Source of the DNA: Pseudomonas protegens
Lineage (GTDB): Bacteria; Pseudomonadota; Gammaproteobacteria; Pseudomonadales; Pseudomonadaceae
Assembly (NCBI RefSeq): GCF_013407925.2
Contig: NZ_CP060201.1
Location: forward strand, 372,001 to 436,000
DNA length: 64,000 nt
Direction of reading: 5' to 3'
The notes under the pieces are model-generated. The model searched no databases, was not told the DNA's origin, and worked only from the letters and a program-made list of their open reading frames with translations. Made by a program: the position numbers and the translations under genes. Of the stretch, positions 27,640-42,523 are shown piece by piece. Position 1 is the first letter of the stretch, and each line of letters starts with the position of its first letter.

Positions 27640-27850
27640 GAGCAGCGGCAAGCTACAAGCAGCAAGCGGCATGTGCGAGGCATTATTCAGAGTCTTGGAA
27701 GGGGGATGTTGCAGTAGATCAACGGATGTGGAGGCAGGAGCAGCGTGGCGAGGGCCTGGCTCCCGCTCCAGTGCGCAGCGCTGGCACGGCTACGCACTCG
27801 GAGGCAAGGATGCACTTGCAGCTTGACGCTACAAGCTTGCAGCTGCTTTT
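27640..27850. repeat. Inverted repeat pair related to Pseudomonas GCAAGCT repeats
   Basis: AGCAGCGGCAAGCTACAAGC at 27641 onward is roughly mirrored by CTTGCAGCTTGACGCTACAAGCTTGCAGCTGCTTTT ending at 27850 (given here only as its endpoints and character). The second arm runs into the stop of the DksA2-like gene. Likely a diverged REPIN of another class. Confidence 0.4.
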
Positions 27851-28253
27851 AAGCCTGACGCTGATGCTTGTCGATCTGCTCGTGGCGCTCTTGGGCTTCG
27901 ATGCAGTACTTGGTGGTCGGGCTGATCAGCAGGCGCTTGAGGCCAATGGGCTCGCCGCTGTCGTCGCACCAGCCGAAGGTGTCGTCACTGATCCGGCCCA
28001 GGGCCTGCTCCAGCTGCGGCAGCATGCGCTGATCGCGATCAATGGCGTTGACCAGCCAGGTGCGCTCTTCTTCGACGGAAGCGGCGTCGGCCGGGTCAGC
28101 CGGGGTGTCCAGGCTTTCAATGGCGATCCGGTTCTGTTCGATGCGCTCGTGGGTTTCCACCTTCATGGCTTGCAACAGGTCGCTGAAAAAAGCGTGCTGC
28201 TCGGCATTCATGTAGTCATCCGCCGGCATGGCCAGCAACTTTTCCTTGGTCAT
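27849..28253 (-). CDS. DksA2-like RNA polymerase-binding protein lacking a full zinc finger
   Basis: A 134-residue protein, start at 28253. The coiled-coil tip DPADAAS (residues 53-59) keeps the Asp, Asp and Ala needed for DksA action on RNA polymerase. Where DksA has C-x2-C-x17-C-x2-C, this protein has C96-x2-S99-x17-C117-x2-A120, so only two of four zinc ligands remain. P. aeruginosa DksA2, a zinc-independent substitute for DksA, has the same length class and a similar C/T...C/A pattern. I see no Zur-box-like palindrome upstream, so zinc control is not evident here. Confidence 0.82.
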   Translation of the reverse strand: MTKEKLLAMPADDYMNAEQHAFFSDLLQAMKVETHERIEQNRIAIESLDTPADPADAASVEEERTWLVNAIDRDQRMLPQLEQALGRISDDTFGWCDDSGEPIGLKRLLISPTTKYCIEAQERHEQIDKHQRQA

Positions 28254-28674
28254 TGATTTCTCTATAAAAAATACGTGCATTAAGGCGAATTCAAACGGTT
28301 TCCGGTTGACCCGTCAGGTCATCAGAAAGGCGCCATACCTTCCAAGCGCCACCCGGCACTCAATTTACGAGGGGCGGCAGTCTAAGGCCGGTTTGAGGGC
28401 GCAGCAACTGAAATGACAGCGAATCTGTCCGACAAAACGCACAAAGCCCATAATCACGGGCTTTGCTGGCGCTTATCGGAGTGCGTTTATAACAAAAAAT
28501 TCCATAGAGGCGTGCCTGTTAGAAGACAAACGGCAGTACCGGACAGCCAATTCGAGCCTTTTACCCCCCGTTTCAGCCCTTGTCAGCCGGCTTGTCGGCG
28601 AACCGGCCAGCCAGCGTTGCATTCCCTTATGGGCTGCTTTGCGGCCAAGCCAGCGTCGCCACCAGGCCGGTGCC
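28254..28674. other. 421-bp intergenic region
   Basis: Upstream of the DksA2-like gene and downstream of the inositol permease gene. It holds the hairpin at 28442-28465 and a diverged REP-like stretch around 28576-28665 (CCGGCTTGTCGGCGAA). No supported coding frame is seen. Confidence 0.5.
28442..28465. terminator. Hairpin, possible terminator of the inositol importer operon
   Basis: CAAAGCCC at 28442-28449 pairs with GGGCTTTG at 28458-28465 around an 8-nt loop. A and T at the outer ends of the stem suit a bidirectional terminator. It lies about 210 bp after the permease stop on the minus strand. Confidence 0.45.
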
Positions 28675-29697
28675 TCAGCGCTTGAGCTTGCGCTTGTTGC
28701 GGTACTGGTCGATGACCACCGCCACCACGATGATCAGGCCCTTGATGATGTCCTGGATGTAGGCATCCACGCCGACAAAGGTGAAGCCGCTGGCCATGAC
28801 CCCGAGGATCAGCGCGCCGATCACCGTGCCGGTAATGCGCCCCACGCCGCCGGCCAGGCTGGTGCCGCCGATCACCGCGGCGGCGATCGCGTCCAGCTCG
28901 TAGGACATGCCCATCCCCGCCTGCCCGGTGGCGGCCCGCGCCGAGGCCACCACCCCGGCCAGCCCCGCCAGCAGCCCGGCGATGCTGTAGACGATCACCA
29001 GATGGCGCTTGACGTTGATCCCCGAGGTGCGCGCCGCCTGCATGTTGCCGCCGATGGCGTAGGTGTACTTGCCGTACTTGGTGTAGCGCAGCGCGACATG
29101 GAAGATCACCGCCACCACCAGGAAGATGATCACCGGCATCGCCCCGTGGCCGATGGCGGTGTAGGAGTCGGAAAGCATGCTCACCGGCTGGCCTTCGGTG
29201 TAATAGCGGGCCAGGCCACGGGCCGACACCATCATGCCCAGGGTGGCAATAAAGGGCGGAATGCCGGTGATGGCGATGATGCTGCCGTTGATCGCCCCCG
29301 CCAGCAGGCCCACCCCCAGCCCGACCACTACCGGGATCCACACCGGCAGGTCGGTCAGGGACGGAAACACCGCCCGGGCAAAGTCCGAGGTCTGCGCCAG
29401 GCTGGCGGCGATCATCGCCGACAGCGCCAGCACCGAGCCCGAGGACAGGTCGATGCCGGTGGTGATGATCACCTGGGTCACGCCGATGGCCAGCAGACCG
29501 ATGATCGACACCTGCAGGATCATCAGCACCAAACGCTGGGAGTTCAGCAGAAAGCTCTGGTCACGAACGATCCAGCCGAACAGCTCGAACACCAGGCCGA
29601 TGCCGATCAGCACCAGGAAAATGCTCAGTTCGGTGGGCCAGCGCCGACGCGTCCTGGCGGGTACCACGGCCGGTTTGTTTTCAGACATCACGTTCAT
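28675..29697 (-). CDS. Sugar (myo-inositol) ABC importer permease
   Basis: A 340-residue RbsC-family inner-membrane permease. The start at 29697 is favoured by AGGTGAG five bases upstream. Landmarks are GVTQVIITTGIDLSSGSVLA, GIPPFIATLGMMVSARGLA, the cytoplasmic YAIGGNMQAARTSGINV, and AVIGGTSLAGGVGRITGTVI. It is the last gene of an ATPase/permease/binding-protein set that follows the iol genes on the same strand, hence the inositol assignment, which is by context. Confidence 0.9.
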   Translation of the reverse strand: MNVMSENKPAVVPARTRRRWPTELSIFLVLIGIGLVFELFGWIVRDQSFLLNSQRLVLMILQVSIIGLLAIGVTQVIITTGIDLSSGSVLALSAMIAASLAQTSDFARAVFPSLTDLPVWIPVVVGLGVGLLAGAINGSIIAITGIPPFIATLGMMVSARGLARYYTEGQPVSMLSDSYTAIGHGAMPVIIFLVVAVIFHVALRYTKYGKYTYAIGGNMQAARTSGINVKRHLVIVYSIAGLLAGLAGVVASARAATGQAGMGMSYELDAIAAAVIGGTSLAGGVGRITGTVIGALILGVMASGFTFVGVDAYIQDIIKGLIIVVAVVIDQYRNKRKLKR

Positions 29698-29766
29698 AAC
29701 CACTCACCTTTGTTAGCGCCTGACCGTGACGCCTCAGCGCGCCGCCGGTCGCCATCGATTGGAGAA

Positions 29767-31332
<1,566 letters not shown>

Positions 31333-31416
31333 GATCAGGTACTCCATCGTCAGGGCCGGCCGGGGCCGCCCTGTCACTTATTGTTGTTATGGAACCGCTT
31401 GGCCGGGTGCGCGGCG

Positions 31417-32343
31417 TTACTTGAACTGGTCGACGTTGTCCGGGGTGATCAGGCGATACGGAATCCACACCGCCGGCTCCACCGGCTCATGCTTGATCAT
31501 CTTCACCGCGGTATCGATGGAGCCGTCCGCCTGGCCCTTGGCGTCCTGGAACACCGACAGCGCCAGCTCGCCCTTCTTCACCGCGCGCAGGCCATCGGGG
31601 GTGCCATCGACACCGGCGATCAGCACGCTGCCCTTCTCGACCCCGGCCTGCTTCAGCGCCATGGCGGCGCCAATGGCCATTTCATCGTTGTTGGACACCA
31701 CCGCGTCGAACTTGCGGCCCTGGGTCAGCCAGTCGTTGACCAGGGTCATGCCCTTGTCCCGCAGCCAGACCCCGGTCTGCTCCTGATCGATCTTGATCCC
31801 CGGGTACTGGGTCAGCACTTCCTTGACCCCCTTGGTGCGGTTGGCGGTGGAGTTGTTGGCCAGATCGCCCAGCAGGATCACGATGTCGCCCTTGCCGCCC
31901 ATTTTTTCGGCCAGGTACTGCATCTGCATCTTCCCGGCCTCCAGGTCGTTGGAGGCCACGGTGACCACGCCCTTGGGCAGGTTCAGGTCATCCGGGCGGC
32001 GATTGACGTAGACCAAAGGGATGCCGGCCTTAACCGCGGCCTCGGTGATTTTCTTGGTGGCGGCGGTGTCCACCGGGTTGACCACGATGGCGTCGACCTT
32101 CTGGCTGATGAAGTTCTCGACCTGGCTCAATTGCTTGACCACGTCGCTGCGGGCGTCCTCGAACTGCAGCTTGACGCCATCGGGCAGGGACTTGGCTTTC
32201 TGATCCATCGATTCGCGCAGGTAGGTCAGCCAGGTGTCATCGAACTGCGACATGCTCACGCCGATCTTGATATCGGCCAGCGCCGCCCCGCTGGTCAGCA
32301 GCAGCGACAGCGCGAGCGAGGCAAAACGGATCTTGGTGTTCAT
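31417..32343 (-). CDS. Sugar (myo-inositol) ABC importer periplasmic binding protein
   Basis: A 308-residue protein with a signal peptide cleaved after ALA (MNTKIRFASLALSLLLTSGA start). The mature part is a type I sugar-binding protein: DIKIGVSMSQFDDTWLTYLR, DAIVVNPVDTAATKKITEAA, DAVVSNNDEMAIGAAMAL and VDGTPDGL. It resembles IbpA/IatB-type inositol binding proteins. It is the first gene of the importer unit and is preceded by a long leader with an IolR-like operator. Confidence 0.92.
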   Translation of the reverse strand: MNTKIRFASLALSLLLTSGAALADIKIGVSMSQFDDTWLTYLRESMDQKAKSLPDGVKLQFEDARSDVVKQLSQVENFISQKVDAIVVNPVDTAATKKITEAAVKAGIPLVYVNRRPDDLNLPKGVVTVASNDLEAGKMQMQYLAEKMGGKGDIVILLGDLANNSTANRTKGVKEVLTQYPGIKIDQEQTGVWLRDKGMTLVNDWLTQGRKFDAVVSNNDEMAIGAAMALKQAGVEKGSVLIAGVDGTPDGLRAVKKGELALSVFQDAKGQADGSIDTAVKMIKHEPVEPAVWIPYRLITPDNVDQFK

Positions 32344-32396
32344 CACAGGTCTTTCTCCACATTCTTGTAGGTTTTATGGATAAAGCGCAGAACGAC

Positions 32397-32588
32397 TCAG
32401 AGCGGCAGACGCACCACAGGCGCCCCCGGAACGCAGCACAGCAGCGCACCGTTGCGCTCTACGCAGAGAAAGCCGAGACAGGTCAGGAGGATGGCCGAAC
32501 GACTGGCCCGGGGTGTCGCGGCGGCCGGCGCGCGAAAAGAGCGCAGCGGTGAAGTGACAGCGAGGACAGCGGATTTGAAGGTTTTCAT
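32397..32588 (-). other. Possible short leader open frame (63 codons)
   Basis: An open frame starting MKTFKSAVLAVTSPLRSF with a weak AGGT site eight bases upstream lies in the leader of the inositol binding-protein gene, ending 53 bp before it. It is Ala/Pro-rich at first and hydrophobic and Cys-containing later. It may be a remnant or may have no function; coding status is doubtful. Confidence 0.2.
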
Positions 32589-32690
32589 CGACGGTACCTG
32601 TTTGTTTTTGTGGGTCGGTGCACGCCGCGCTCAAAGCCTGCTTGAGGGGTGTGCAACCTAGCTAGTCGGCAACCTGGAAATGACTTTATT

Positions 32691-32704
32691 GGAAAATAAT
32701 TTCT
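32691..32704. promoter_or_regulatory. IolR-like operator, one mismatch
   Basis: GGAAAATAATTTCT fits the GGAA-N6-TTCC motif described for IolR of Sinorhizobium meliloti except for the last base. It lies in the AT-rich zone about 350 bp upstream of the importer binding-protein gene, and shares the TTTTCCA half-site with the perfect copy near iolC. Confidence 0.5.
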
Positions 32705-32718
32705 ATATCAACTCATTT

Positions 32719-32733
32719 TAGAATTTTATTCTA
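32719..32733. promoter_or_regulatory. 15-bp palindrome upstream of inositol importer
   Basis: TAGAATTTTATTCTA is a perfect inverted repeat of six bases around TTT. It is 15 bp from the IolR-like site and could be a second, weaker operator or a site for another regulator. Confidence 0.4.
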
Positions 32734-32835
32734 AATCGGTTTCCCCCCGGTAAAACCGGCACTGCGACGACTGCGGGCCCAAGACCTGCGCTTCCCGCAA
32801 GGGCCCCTTCCGGCAATCCTCACACCTCCCCCTGC

Positions 32836-32910
32836 AGGAGCTGGCTTGCCAGCGAAAGCGCCCCCCAGCCCTGCGCCTACTCCAAGCCCCGCTTCGCCGG
32901 CCAGCCGGGA
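32836..32910. repeat. Diverged REP pair
   Basis: AGGAGCTGGCTTGCCAGCGA on the left and CGCTTCGCCGGCCAGCCGGG on the right resemble the REPIN family with several changes. It abuts the iolG stop codon. Confidence 0.5.
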
Positions 32911-32911
32911 A

Positions 32912-35894
<2,983 letters not shown>

Positions 35895-35933
35895 GGTTTG
35901 CACCTTAATGTTGATGTGTCTGCCAACACGTCC

Positions 35934-36014
35934 GTAGGAGCTGGCTGGCCAGCGAAAGCGCCTTGGAGACTTGCGCCCCGCTGTGGGGGCCCTTCGTCGG
36001 CAAGCCGGCTCCTA
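35934..36014. repeat. REPIN-type repeat inside the iol operon
   Basis: GTAGGAGCTGGCTGGCCAGC and GGCAAGCCGGCTCCTAC form the arms. It sits between iolI and iolD, genes transcribed in the same direction, where it could affect mRNA processing or relative expression. Confidence 0.85.
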
Positions 36015-36027
36015 CGCGAGGGCGGTG

Positions 36028-36849
36028 TTAGGCCAGGGATTGCTGCAGGTGGGCCATGCTCGCCTCCAGCGCCTGCCGGATGTCCGCCAGCCCGTGCACG
36101 CTCTCGGCAAAGGGCTCGAACGACAGGTAGCCGCGGTAGCCACCGCTCAACAACGTGTCGATCTGCGCCGCAGTGCCGAGGATGTCCGCCTCGCCCACCA
36201 GCACCCGATGGCCGTCGCGAATGCGGTTGAGCGGCGCTTCGCGATCCTCGACCCCGGAGATGTGCACCAGCCCGGTCAGCTCGGGGAAGCACTCCTCCTC
36301 ACCGGCCAAGTGGTGGTGGAAGGTGTCGTGCACCAGGCGCAGCACGTCCAGGCCGCCGCTGGCACGGATCGCCTCCAGCGCCGTGCGCTTGTGGCGCAGC
36401 GCGCATTCCTCAAAGCCCAGGGGCTCGATAAACCCCAGCAGGCCGTGATCCCGCAGAATCGGCGCCAGCTCGCGCAACGCGCTGTGCAAAGCGCTGCTGC
36501 GCTGGGCCTCGGTGCGTGGGTCGGCACGCTCATTGAGCGGGCACAGCACCAGCCCCTCGGCCCCGCAGGCACGGGCATAGGCGGCCAGCCTCAGGGCCTG
36601 CTGGCGACGCTCGTGGTTCCACACATCGAAGGGGTACAGGGCGTTGATCGACAACACCTTGATGCCCTGGGCCGCGCACAATTCGCGGACCCGCTGCGGC
36701 GGCGTGCCGTCCTCGATTTCCACGCCCGCCAGGTCATTGCGGATCTCAATCGCATCGACCTTCAGCGTCCGCGCCAGGTCGATAAACGCCGGCAGCAACA
36801 AACGCGGTGCAACCATACGATTCAGGGCGAAACGCAGGGGCTGGCTCAT
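36028..36849 (-). CDS. iolI: IolI-type sugar-phosphate/inosose isomerase (TIM barrel)
   Basis: A 273-residue xylose-isomerase-like TIM-barrel protein. Metal-site candidates are in GFIEPLGFEE (Glu), LVHDTFHHHL (Asp/His), VHISGVED and SFEPFAE (Glu near the end). IolI interconverts inosose isomers, linking other inositol stereoisomers to the pathway. It lies 36 bp after iolA in the operon, with GGAG upstream of the start. Confidence 0.82.
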   Translation of the reverse strand: MSQPLRFALNRMVAPRLLLPAFIDLARTLKVDAIEIRNDLAGVEIEDGTPPQRVRELCAAQGIKVLSINALYPFDVWNHERRQQALRLAAYARACGAEGLVLCPLNERADPRTEAQRSSALHSALRELAPILRDHGLLGFIEPLGFEECALRHKRTALEAIRASGGLDVLRLVHDTFHHHLAGEEECFPELTGLVHISGVEDREAPLNRIRDGHRVLVGEADILGTAAQIDTLLSGGYRGYLSFEPFAESVHGLADIRQALEASMAHLQQSLA

Positions 36850-36885
36850 TCTTCTTGTTCTCCAAAATCCATCGCGTCGAGACAG

Positions 36886-38385
<1,500 letters not shown>

Positions 38386-38428
38386 TGTTCTTGTTCTCCG
38401 TAAAGAGTTGCCGTCTGGGTTCGGGGCT

Positions 38429-39235
38429 TCAGAGATCCAGCAGCCAGCTGTGCTGCGGGTCGTTATGGAACTGCCAGACCCGCTTGGGCCCGGCCATGAC
38501 GTTCAGGTAATAGGACTCGTAGCCGTAAGGCACGCTGACCGGGTGATAGCCCTTGGGCACCACCACCAGGTCGCTGTTTTCCACGGCCATGGCCTGGTCG
38601 ATGCTGCGGTCGTCGGTGTAGACCCGCTGGAAGACGAAGCCCTGGGGCGGGTTGACCTGGTGGTAATAGGTCTCTTCCAGAAAGCTCTGGTGCGGCAGGT
38701 CATCGGTGTCGTGCTTGTGCGGCGGGTAGCTGGAGGAATGCCCGGACGGCGTGCGCACCTCCACCACCAGCAGCGAATGGGCCGGCTCGCTGTCGGGCAG
38801 GATGTCGCAGACATAACGGGTATTGGCGCCCTTGCCGCGCACGCTGCGCTTGCACTGCTCCGGACGGATAAGGCGCGGGCCGAGGCCGGCGGCGGCATCA
38901 CCCGGGGCGGCGCACAGGGCAATCTGCACCTCGCTCAAGGCACTGACCTGGGCCTGACTGCCCGGCGGCAGATAGACGGCAAAGGGCGATTTGTCTTCGA
39001 ACACCGATTGCCGGTCGCCCAGGTTGTACCACTGGAAGGCGCCCTGGGGCGACTCGCCCTGCACGTCGATGCGGCCGCTGAGCAGCACCAGGCACAACTC
39101 CTGGTCGCCGGCGCTGAGCGGCAGGCTGTCCCCCAGGCTCAGGCGGTAGGCACTGAACCCCACGTACTCCAGGGCGCCCTCCGGCAGTTGAACCAGGGTC
39201 CGGCCCTGGGTCGCGCTTTTAACCAACAGATTCAT
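38429..39235 (-). CDS. iolB: 5-Deoxy-glucuronate isomerase
   Basis: A 268-residue cupin-type isomerase that converts 5-deoxyglucuronate to 5-dehydro-2-deoxygluconate. The metal-binding region reads [20 protein letters not shown] (about residues 163-182), with a further His in [10 protein letters not shown]. Its start overlaps the iolE stop by 4 bp. Confidence 0.94.
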   Translation of the reverse strand: MNLLVKSATQGRTLVQLPEGALEYVGFSAYRLSLGDSLPLSAGDQELCLVLLSGRIDVQGESPQGAFQWYNLGDRQSVFEDKSPFAVYLPPGSQAQVSALSEVQIALCAAPGDAAAGLGPRLIRPEQCKRSVRGKGANTRYVCDILPDSEPAHSLLVVEVRTPSGHSSSYPPHKHDTDDLPHQSFLEETYYHQVNPPQGFVFQRVYTDDRSIDQAMAVENSDLVVVPKGYHPVSVPYGYESYYLNVMAGPKRVWQFHNDPQHSWLLDL

Positions 39236-40140
39236 TGGCCTGTCCTCGACGATGGCAGCGCGGCGTCCAGCAACGCGCGCAGGGTGTCGTAGCCTTTTTT
39301 CGCATAGACGTAGCTCGGCGCCACGGCCGGGTCCTGCTCGGCTTCCACCACCAGCCAGCCCTGGTAGTCAGCGGCCAGCAACACATCGAGCAAGGCGGCA
39401 AAGTCGAGGTCGCCATCGCCGGGCACGGTGAAGGTGCCGTTGACGATGCAGTCCGGAAAGCTCCACAGGTTGTTGCGCGCCAGTTGCACCACCGGCTTGC
39501 GCACGTCCTTGAAATGCACATGGCAGACCCGGCGCACATGCTTGCGCAGCACCTCCAGGGGCTCGCCGCCGCCCATGTAGCAGTGGCCGGAATCGAACAG
39601 CAGGCCGACTTCCTCGCCCGTCAGGCGCATCAGCGTGTCGATGTCCGCCGAGGACTCGACGTAGGCGCCCATGTGATGGTGATAGGCCAGGCGCACGCCC
39701 TGGGACAGGGTGAAGCGCGCCAGCTCCGTGAGTTTGTCGGCGTAGTCCTGCCAGGCCTGTGCGCTGTGGAAGCGCGGGCGCTCGATCAGGCGCACCGGTG
39801 AGCCCTGGATCGAATCGGCCACTTCGCCGTAGACCAGCACCGAGGCGCCGTTGTGCTTGAGCAACTCGATATGGCTGGCGATGGCGTCGATTTCCTCGGC
39901 CGCCGAGCGCCGGGCCAGACGCCCGGAATACCAGCCCGATACCAGCGCCAGCTCATAAGGGCGCAACACATCGCCCACGCCCTGGGCGTCCTTGGGGAAC
40001 TTGCCGTTGAGTTCAAAGCCTGCATAGCCGATCTCGCGCCCTTCGCTGAGGGCGGTGTCCAGGGGTGTTTCACCGCCCAGGGCCGGCAGGTCGTCGTTGC
40101 TCCAGGAGATCGGGTTGATGCCAATTCGGATCGCGGGCAT
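39232..40140 (-). CDS. iolE: myo-Inosose-2 dehydratase
   Basis: A 302-residue TIM-barrel enzyme that dehydrates scyllo-inosose. It begins AIRIGINPISWSNDDLPALG, the characteristic IolE opening. Metal ligands are suggested in YHHHMGAYVES, LLFDSGHCYMGG and VCHVHFKDVRKP. Start is preceded by AAGGTG. iolC lies upstream across a REPIN-filled gap. Confidence 0.94.
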   Translation of the reverse strand: MPAIRIGINPISWSNDDLPALGGETPLDTALSEGREIGYAGFELNGKFPKDAQGVGDVLRPYELALVSGWYSGRLARRSAAEEIDAIASHIELLKHNGASVLVYGEVADSIQGSPVRLIERPRFHSAQAWQDYADKLTELARFTLSQGVRLAYHHHMGAYVESSADIDTLMRLTGEEVGLLFDSGHCYMGGGEPLEVLRKHVRRVCHVHFKDVRKPVVQLARNNLWSFPDCIVNGTFTVPGDGDLDFAALLDVLLAADYQGWLVVEAEQDPAVAPSYVYAKKGYDTLRALLDAALPSSRTGQ

Positions 40141-40192
40141 GGCTGCACCTTTTGTTGTTATTCATGAAAGCGTGGAGAACGGCCTCGCACTC

Positions 40193-40274
40193 GTAGGAGC
40201 TGGCTTGCCAGCGAAGGCGCCGGCGAGCCTGGCACCAGGCTCAAGACCCTCTTCGCCGGCCAGCCGGCTCCTAC
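40193..40274. repeat. REPIN-type repeat inside the iol operon
   Basis: GTAGGAGCTGGCTTGCCAGC and GGCCAGCCGGCTCCTAC flank the unit, which lies between iolC and iolE. Its right end touches the iolC stop codon. Confidence 0.85.
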
Positions 40275-42211
40275 AGGGGGCGGGCGCTGCGCCAGGCGTT
40301 GATCAGTTGTTCGAAGGTGCCCTGCACCTGCCGGATCAGGGTCTGGTCGTCGATCTCCCGCGCCAGCCACGCTCGGCTGGGTTCCTGGAAAATCGTGCGG
40401 CCCACGGCAAAACCACGGCAGGTCTGGCTGTTGGCGGCTTGCCGGAAGCCCTCGGCGAGGGCTTCGGCCGAGGCATTCAGGCCCAGCAGCACCACGCCAC
40501 GGCAATACGGATCGCGCTCCTGGATCAGCTCATCGAGCTTTTTCCATTCTTCGGCCGATTGCGCCTCGATCTTCCACCACGCCGGGTAGATGCCCAGGTT
40601 GTACAGGCGCTTGAGGCTGCGGTAGAGCACCTCGGGATGGGCGCCGGGCAGGTCCTTGGGCGGGATGATCTCCAGCAGCAGTTCATGCCCGCTGACCTGG
40701 GACGCCTGGTACAGGCCACGGATCTGCGCTTCCTGTTCCAGGCGCAGCAGGGGTTCGTCGTCCGGGTGAAATTGCACCAGGCACTTGATGATCTGCTCCT
40801 GGGGCCAGGCGATCAGGTTGCTGCCCACCGAGCGCCCGTGCTCGAACGCCAGGGGCCGCGAGCCCTGGACTTCCACCGGCCGCGCCACCCACCAGCCGCG
40901 CCCGGTGGCGGCGTTCAGCGCGTCCTGGCCGAAGCGCTGGTCGGCCAGCAGGCCGACATCGGCCTCGATGCCCCGGCGCCGCAGGTCGGCTTCGACCCGC
41001 TGCACCGCTTCTATAAAGAGCTGCTTGAGCTGAGGAATGGCCGCAAGCTCGCGACCGCCCTGCTGGGCCAGTTCGACCAGTTGCCCACGATGATCGAAGG
41101 CAAAGACGAACAGTGGCTTCCAGGCCTTGCGCGGCACGCTGACCTGATGCAGGCGTTGCAGCACCGGGTCCTGATCGGGACGGGTGATCGGCACCGGGCT
41201 GCTGAACAGGTAGTCCAGTTCGGCCCGGGTCGGCATCGCCGGGGCGCAGGCATGGCGCGACACCACCAGGCCGCCGCAGGCGTTGGCCAGCTGGCAGCAG
41301 CGCTCATCGCTGGCCTCTTCCAGCCAGCCACTGAGGAAGCCGGACATAAAGGCATCGCCGGCGCCCAGTACGTTGAGCACTTCCACGCGCACGCCGGGGT
41401 AGACCGCCGCGTCTTCCAGGCGCGGCGGAATCGCGCCGTGGATCACCGTGCAGCCCTGCGGGCCGAGCTTGACCACCAGGGTCGCGGCGCTCAGGGAGCG
41501 CACGGTGCGCAGGGCCGTCAGCAGGTCGTCGCTGCCACCGGCAATCAGGAATTCCTCTTCGGTGCCGACAATCAGGTCAAAACGCCCGAGGATGCCCTGC
41601 ACATGCTGGCTGACCTGCGAGTCGGCGACGAACCGGGTCTCGCCGTCGGCCTTGCCCGCCAGGCCCCAGAGCACCGGCCGGTAGTCGATGTCCAGGACCC
41701 GCCGGACCCCGTGCTTTTCGGCGTAGTCCAGGGCCTGCAGGCTGGCCCGGTAGACGCCGTCGGTGGAGAAATGGGTGCCAGTGATCAGCAAGGCCTTGCT
41801 GGAGGCAATAAAGGTTTCGTCGATGTCGGCGGCGCACAGCGCCATGTCCGCGCAGTTCTCGCGGTAGAACACCAAAGGGAAGGTTTCGCGGTCCTTGAGG
41901 CCCAGCAGGACCAGGGCGGTGAGGCGCTGCGGATCGACCTTGACCGCGCTGACGTCGCAGCCTTCGCGCGCCAGCGATTCCACCAGGAAGCGCCCCATGT
42001 GATCGTCGCCGACCCGGCTCAGCATCGCCGACTTGAGGCCCAGGCGCGCGGTGCCGAAGGCGATGTTCGCCGACGAGCCGCCCAGGTACTTGGCAAAGCT
42101 TGCGACGTCCTCCAGCCGCGCCCCGACCTGCTGCGCGTAGAGATCGACGCCCAGGCGTCCGAGGCAAATCAGATCCAATTGACGCCCACTGGCAAAACGA
42201 GTCTGGCCCAT
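40271..42211 (-). CDS. iolC: 5-Dehydro-2-deoxygluconokinase fused to DUF2090
   Basis: A 646-residue two-domain protein. Residues 1 to about 330 are a PfkB kinase (LGGSSANIAFGTARLG near 45; catalytic signature NVLGAGDAFMSGFLSGW near 285). The rest is a DUF2090 domain with aldolase-like features (VFAFDHRGQLVELAQ, VLLGLNA), usual in proteobacterial IolC; it could supply the aldolase step for which no iolJ is seen, though this is inference. Start at 42211 with AGGAG five bases upstream. First gene of the catabolic operon, controlled from the iolC-iolR region. Confidence 0.93.
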   Translation of the reverse strand: MGQTRFASGRQLDLICLGRLGVDLYAQQVGARLEDVASFAKYLGGSSANIAFGTARLGLKSAMLSRVGDDHMGRFLVESLAREGCDVSAVKVDPQRLTALVLLGLKDRETFPLVFYRENCADMALCAADIDETFIASSKALLITGTHFSTDGVYRASLQALDYAEKHGVRRVLDIDYRPVLWGLAGKADGETRFVADSQVSQHVQGILGRFDLIVGTEEEFLIAGGSDDLLTALRTVRSLSAATLVVKLGPQGCTVIHGAIPPRLEDAAVYPGVRVEVLNVLGAGDAFMSGFLSGWLEEASDERCCQLANACGGLVVSRHACAPAMPTRAELDYLFSSPVPITRPDQDPVLQRLHQVSVPRKAWKPLFVFAFDHRGQLVELAQQGGRELAAIPQLKQLFIEAVQRVEADLRRRGIEADVGLLADQRFGQDALNAATGRGWWVARPVEVQGSRPLAFEHGRSVGSNLIAWPQEQIIKCLVQFHPDDEPLLRLEQEAQIRGLYQASQVSGHELLLEIIPPKDLPGAHPEVLYRSLKRLYNLGIYPAWWKIEAQSAEEWKKLDELIQERDPYCRGVVLLGLNASAEALAEGFRQAANSQTCRGFAVGRTIFQEPSRAWLAREIDDQTLIRQVQGTFEQLINAWRSARPL

Positions 42212-42523
42212 GCTGGCTCCTGTTATTTTTATCAGCCTGCGCTCGTCGCCGTGGTCAGGTGCCGAGCACTCTTGGTCGGCCCAGACTAAAACGTCTCCCA
42301 GCCTCAATCAATATTTTTTCTATATATTTTTTACATGGAATATATTTTCCATTAAACTTTTTTCAAGCCTGAGCCAGACGCCCTGCATCGTTTCAGCAAC
42401 GCCCCGGCCGGCAGGGGCCCGAAGATTTTATCGGCCCCTACCCTGTAGACTGCCGGCTGCCCACCTATTGTCAGGGGACGGCCCCACAGCCTGCCCCACC
42501 CGTACAAGCCAGAAGGATTGTCT
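42212..42523. promoter_or_regulatory. iolC-iolR divergent regulatory region
   Basis: A 312-bp gap between divergent iolC and iolR. The stretch 42301-42365 is markedly AT-rich compared with its surroundings and contains the perfect IolR-type operator. No open frame of note. Confidence 0.7.
42337..42350. promoter_or_regulatory. IolR operator GGAA-N6-TTCC
   Basis: ATGGAATATATTTTCCAT (42335-42352) contains an exact GGAA-N6-TTCC motif, the binding site reported for the RpiR-type IolR of Sinorhizobium meliloti. It lies 126-139 bp upstream of iolC and about 174 bp upstream of iolR, so it could serve both. Confidence 0.7.

Larger units (their letters stand above)
32344..32911. promoter_or_regulatory. 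568-bp regulatory region before the inositol importer
   Basis: Lies between iolG and the binding-protein gene, both on the minus strand. It contains an AT-rich promoter zone at about 32670-32735 with an IolR-like site and a palindrome, then a leader of over 300 bp holding a short open frame at 32397-32588. A diverged REP pair occupies 32836-32910 next to the iolG stop. Confidence 0.6.

Noticed and set aside
27782..27797. TGGCACG-GCTA-CGCA, resembling a sigma-54 promoter on the plus strand
   Set aside because: The -12 part is poor and no plus-strand gene follows; it lies within a repeat-rich gap downstream of a minus-strand gene.
40055..42289. A 744-codon plus-strand open frame opposite iolC
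   Set aside because: Same shadow pattern: antisense to a gene with intact kinase motifs, low-complexity composition.
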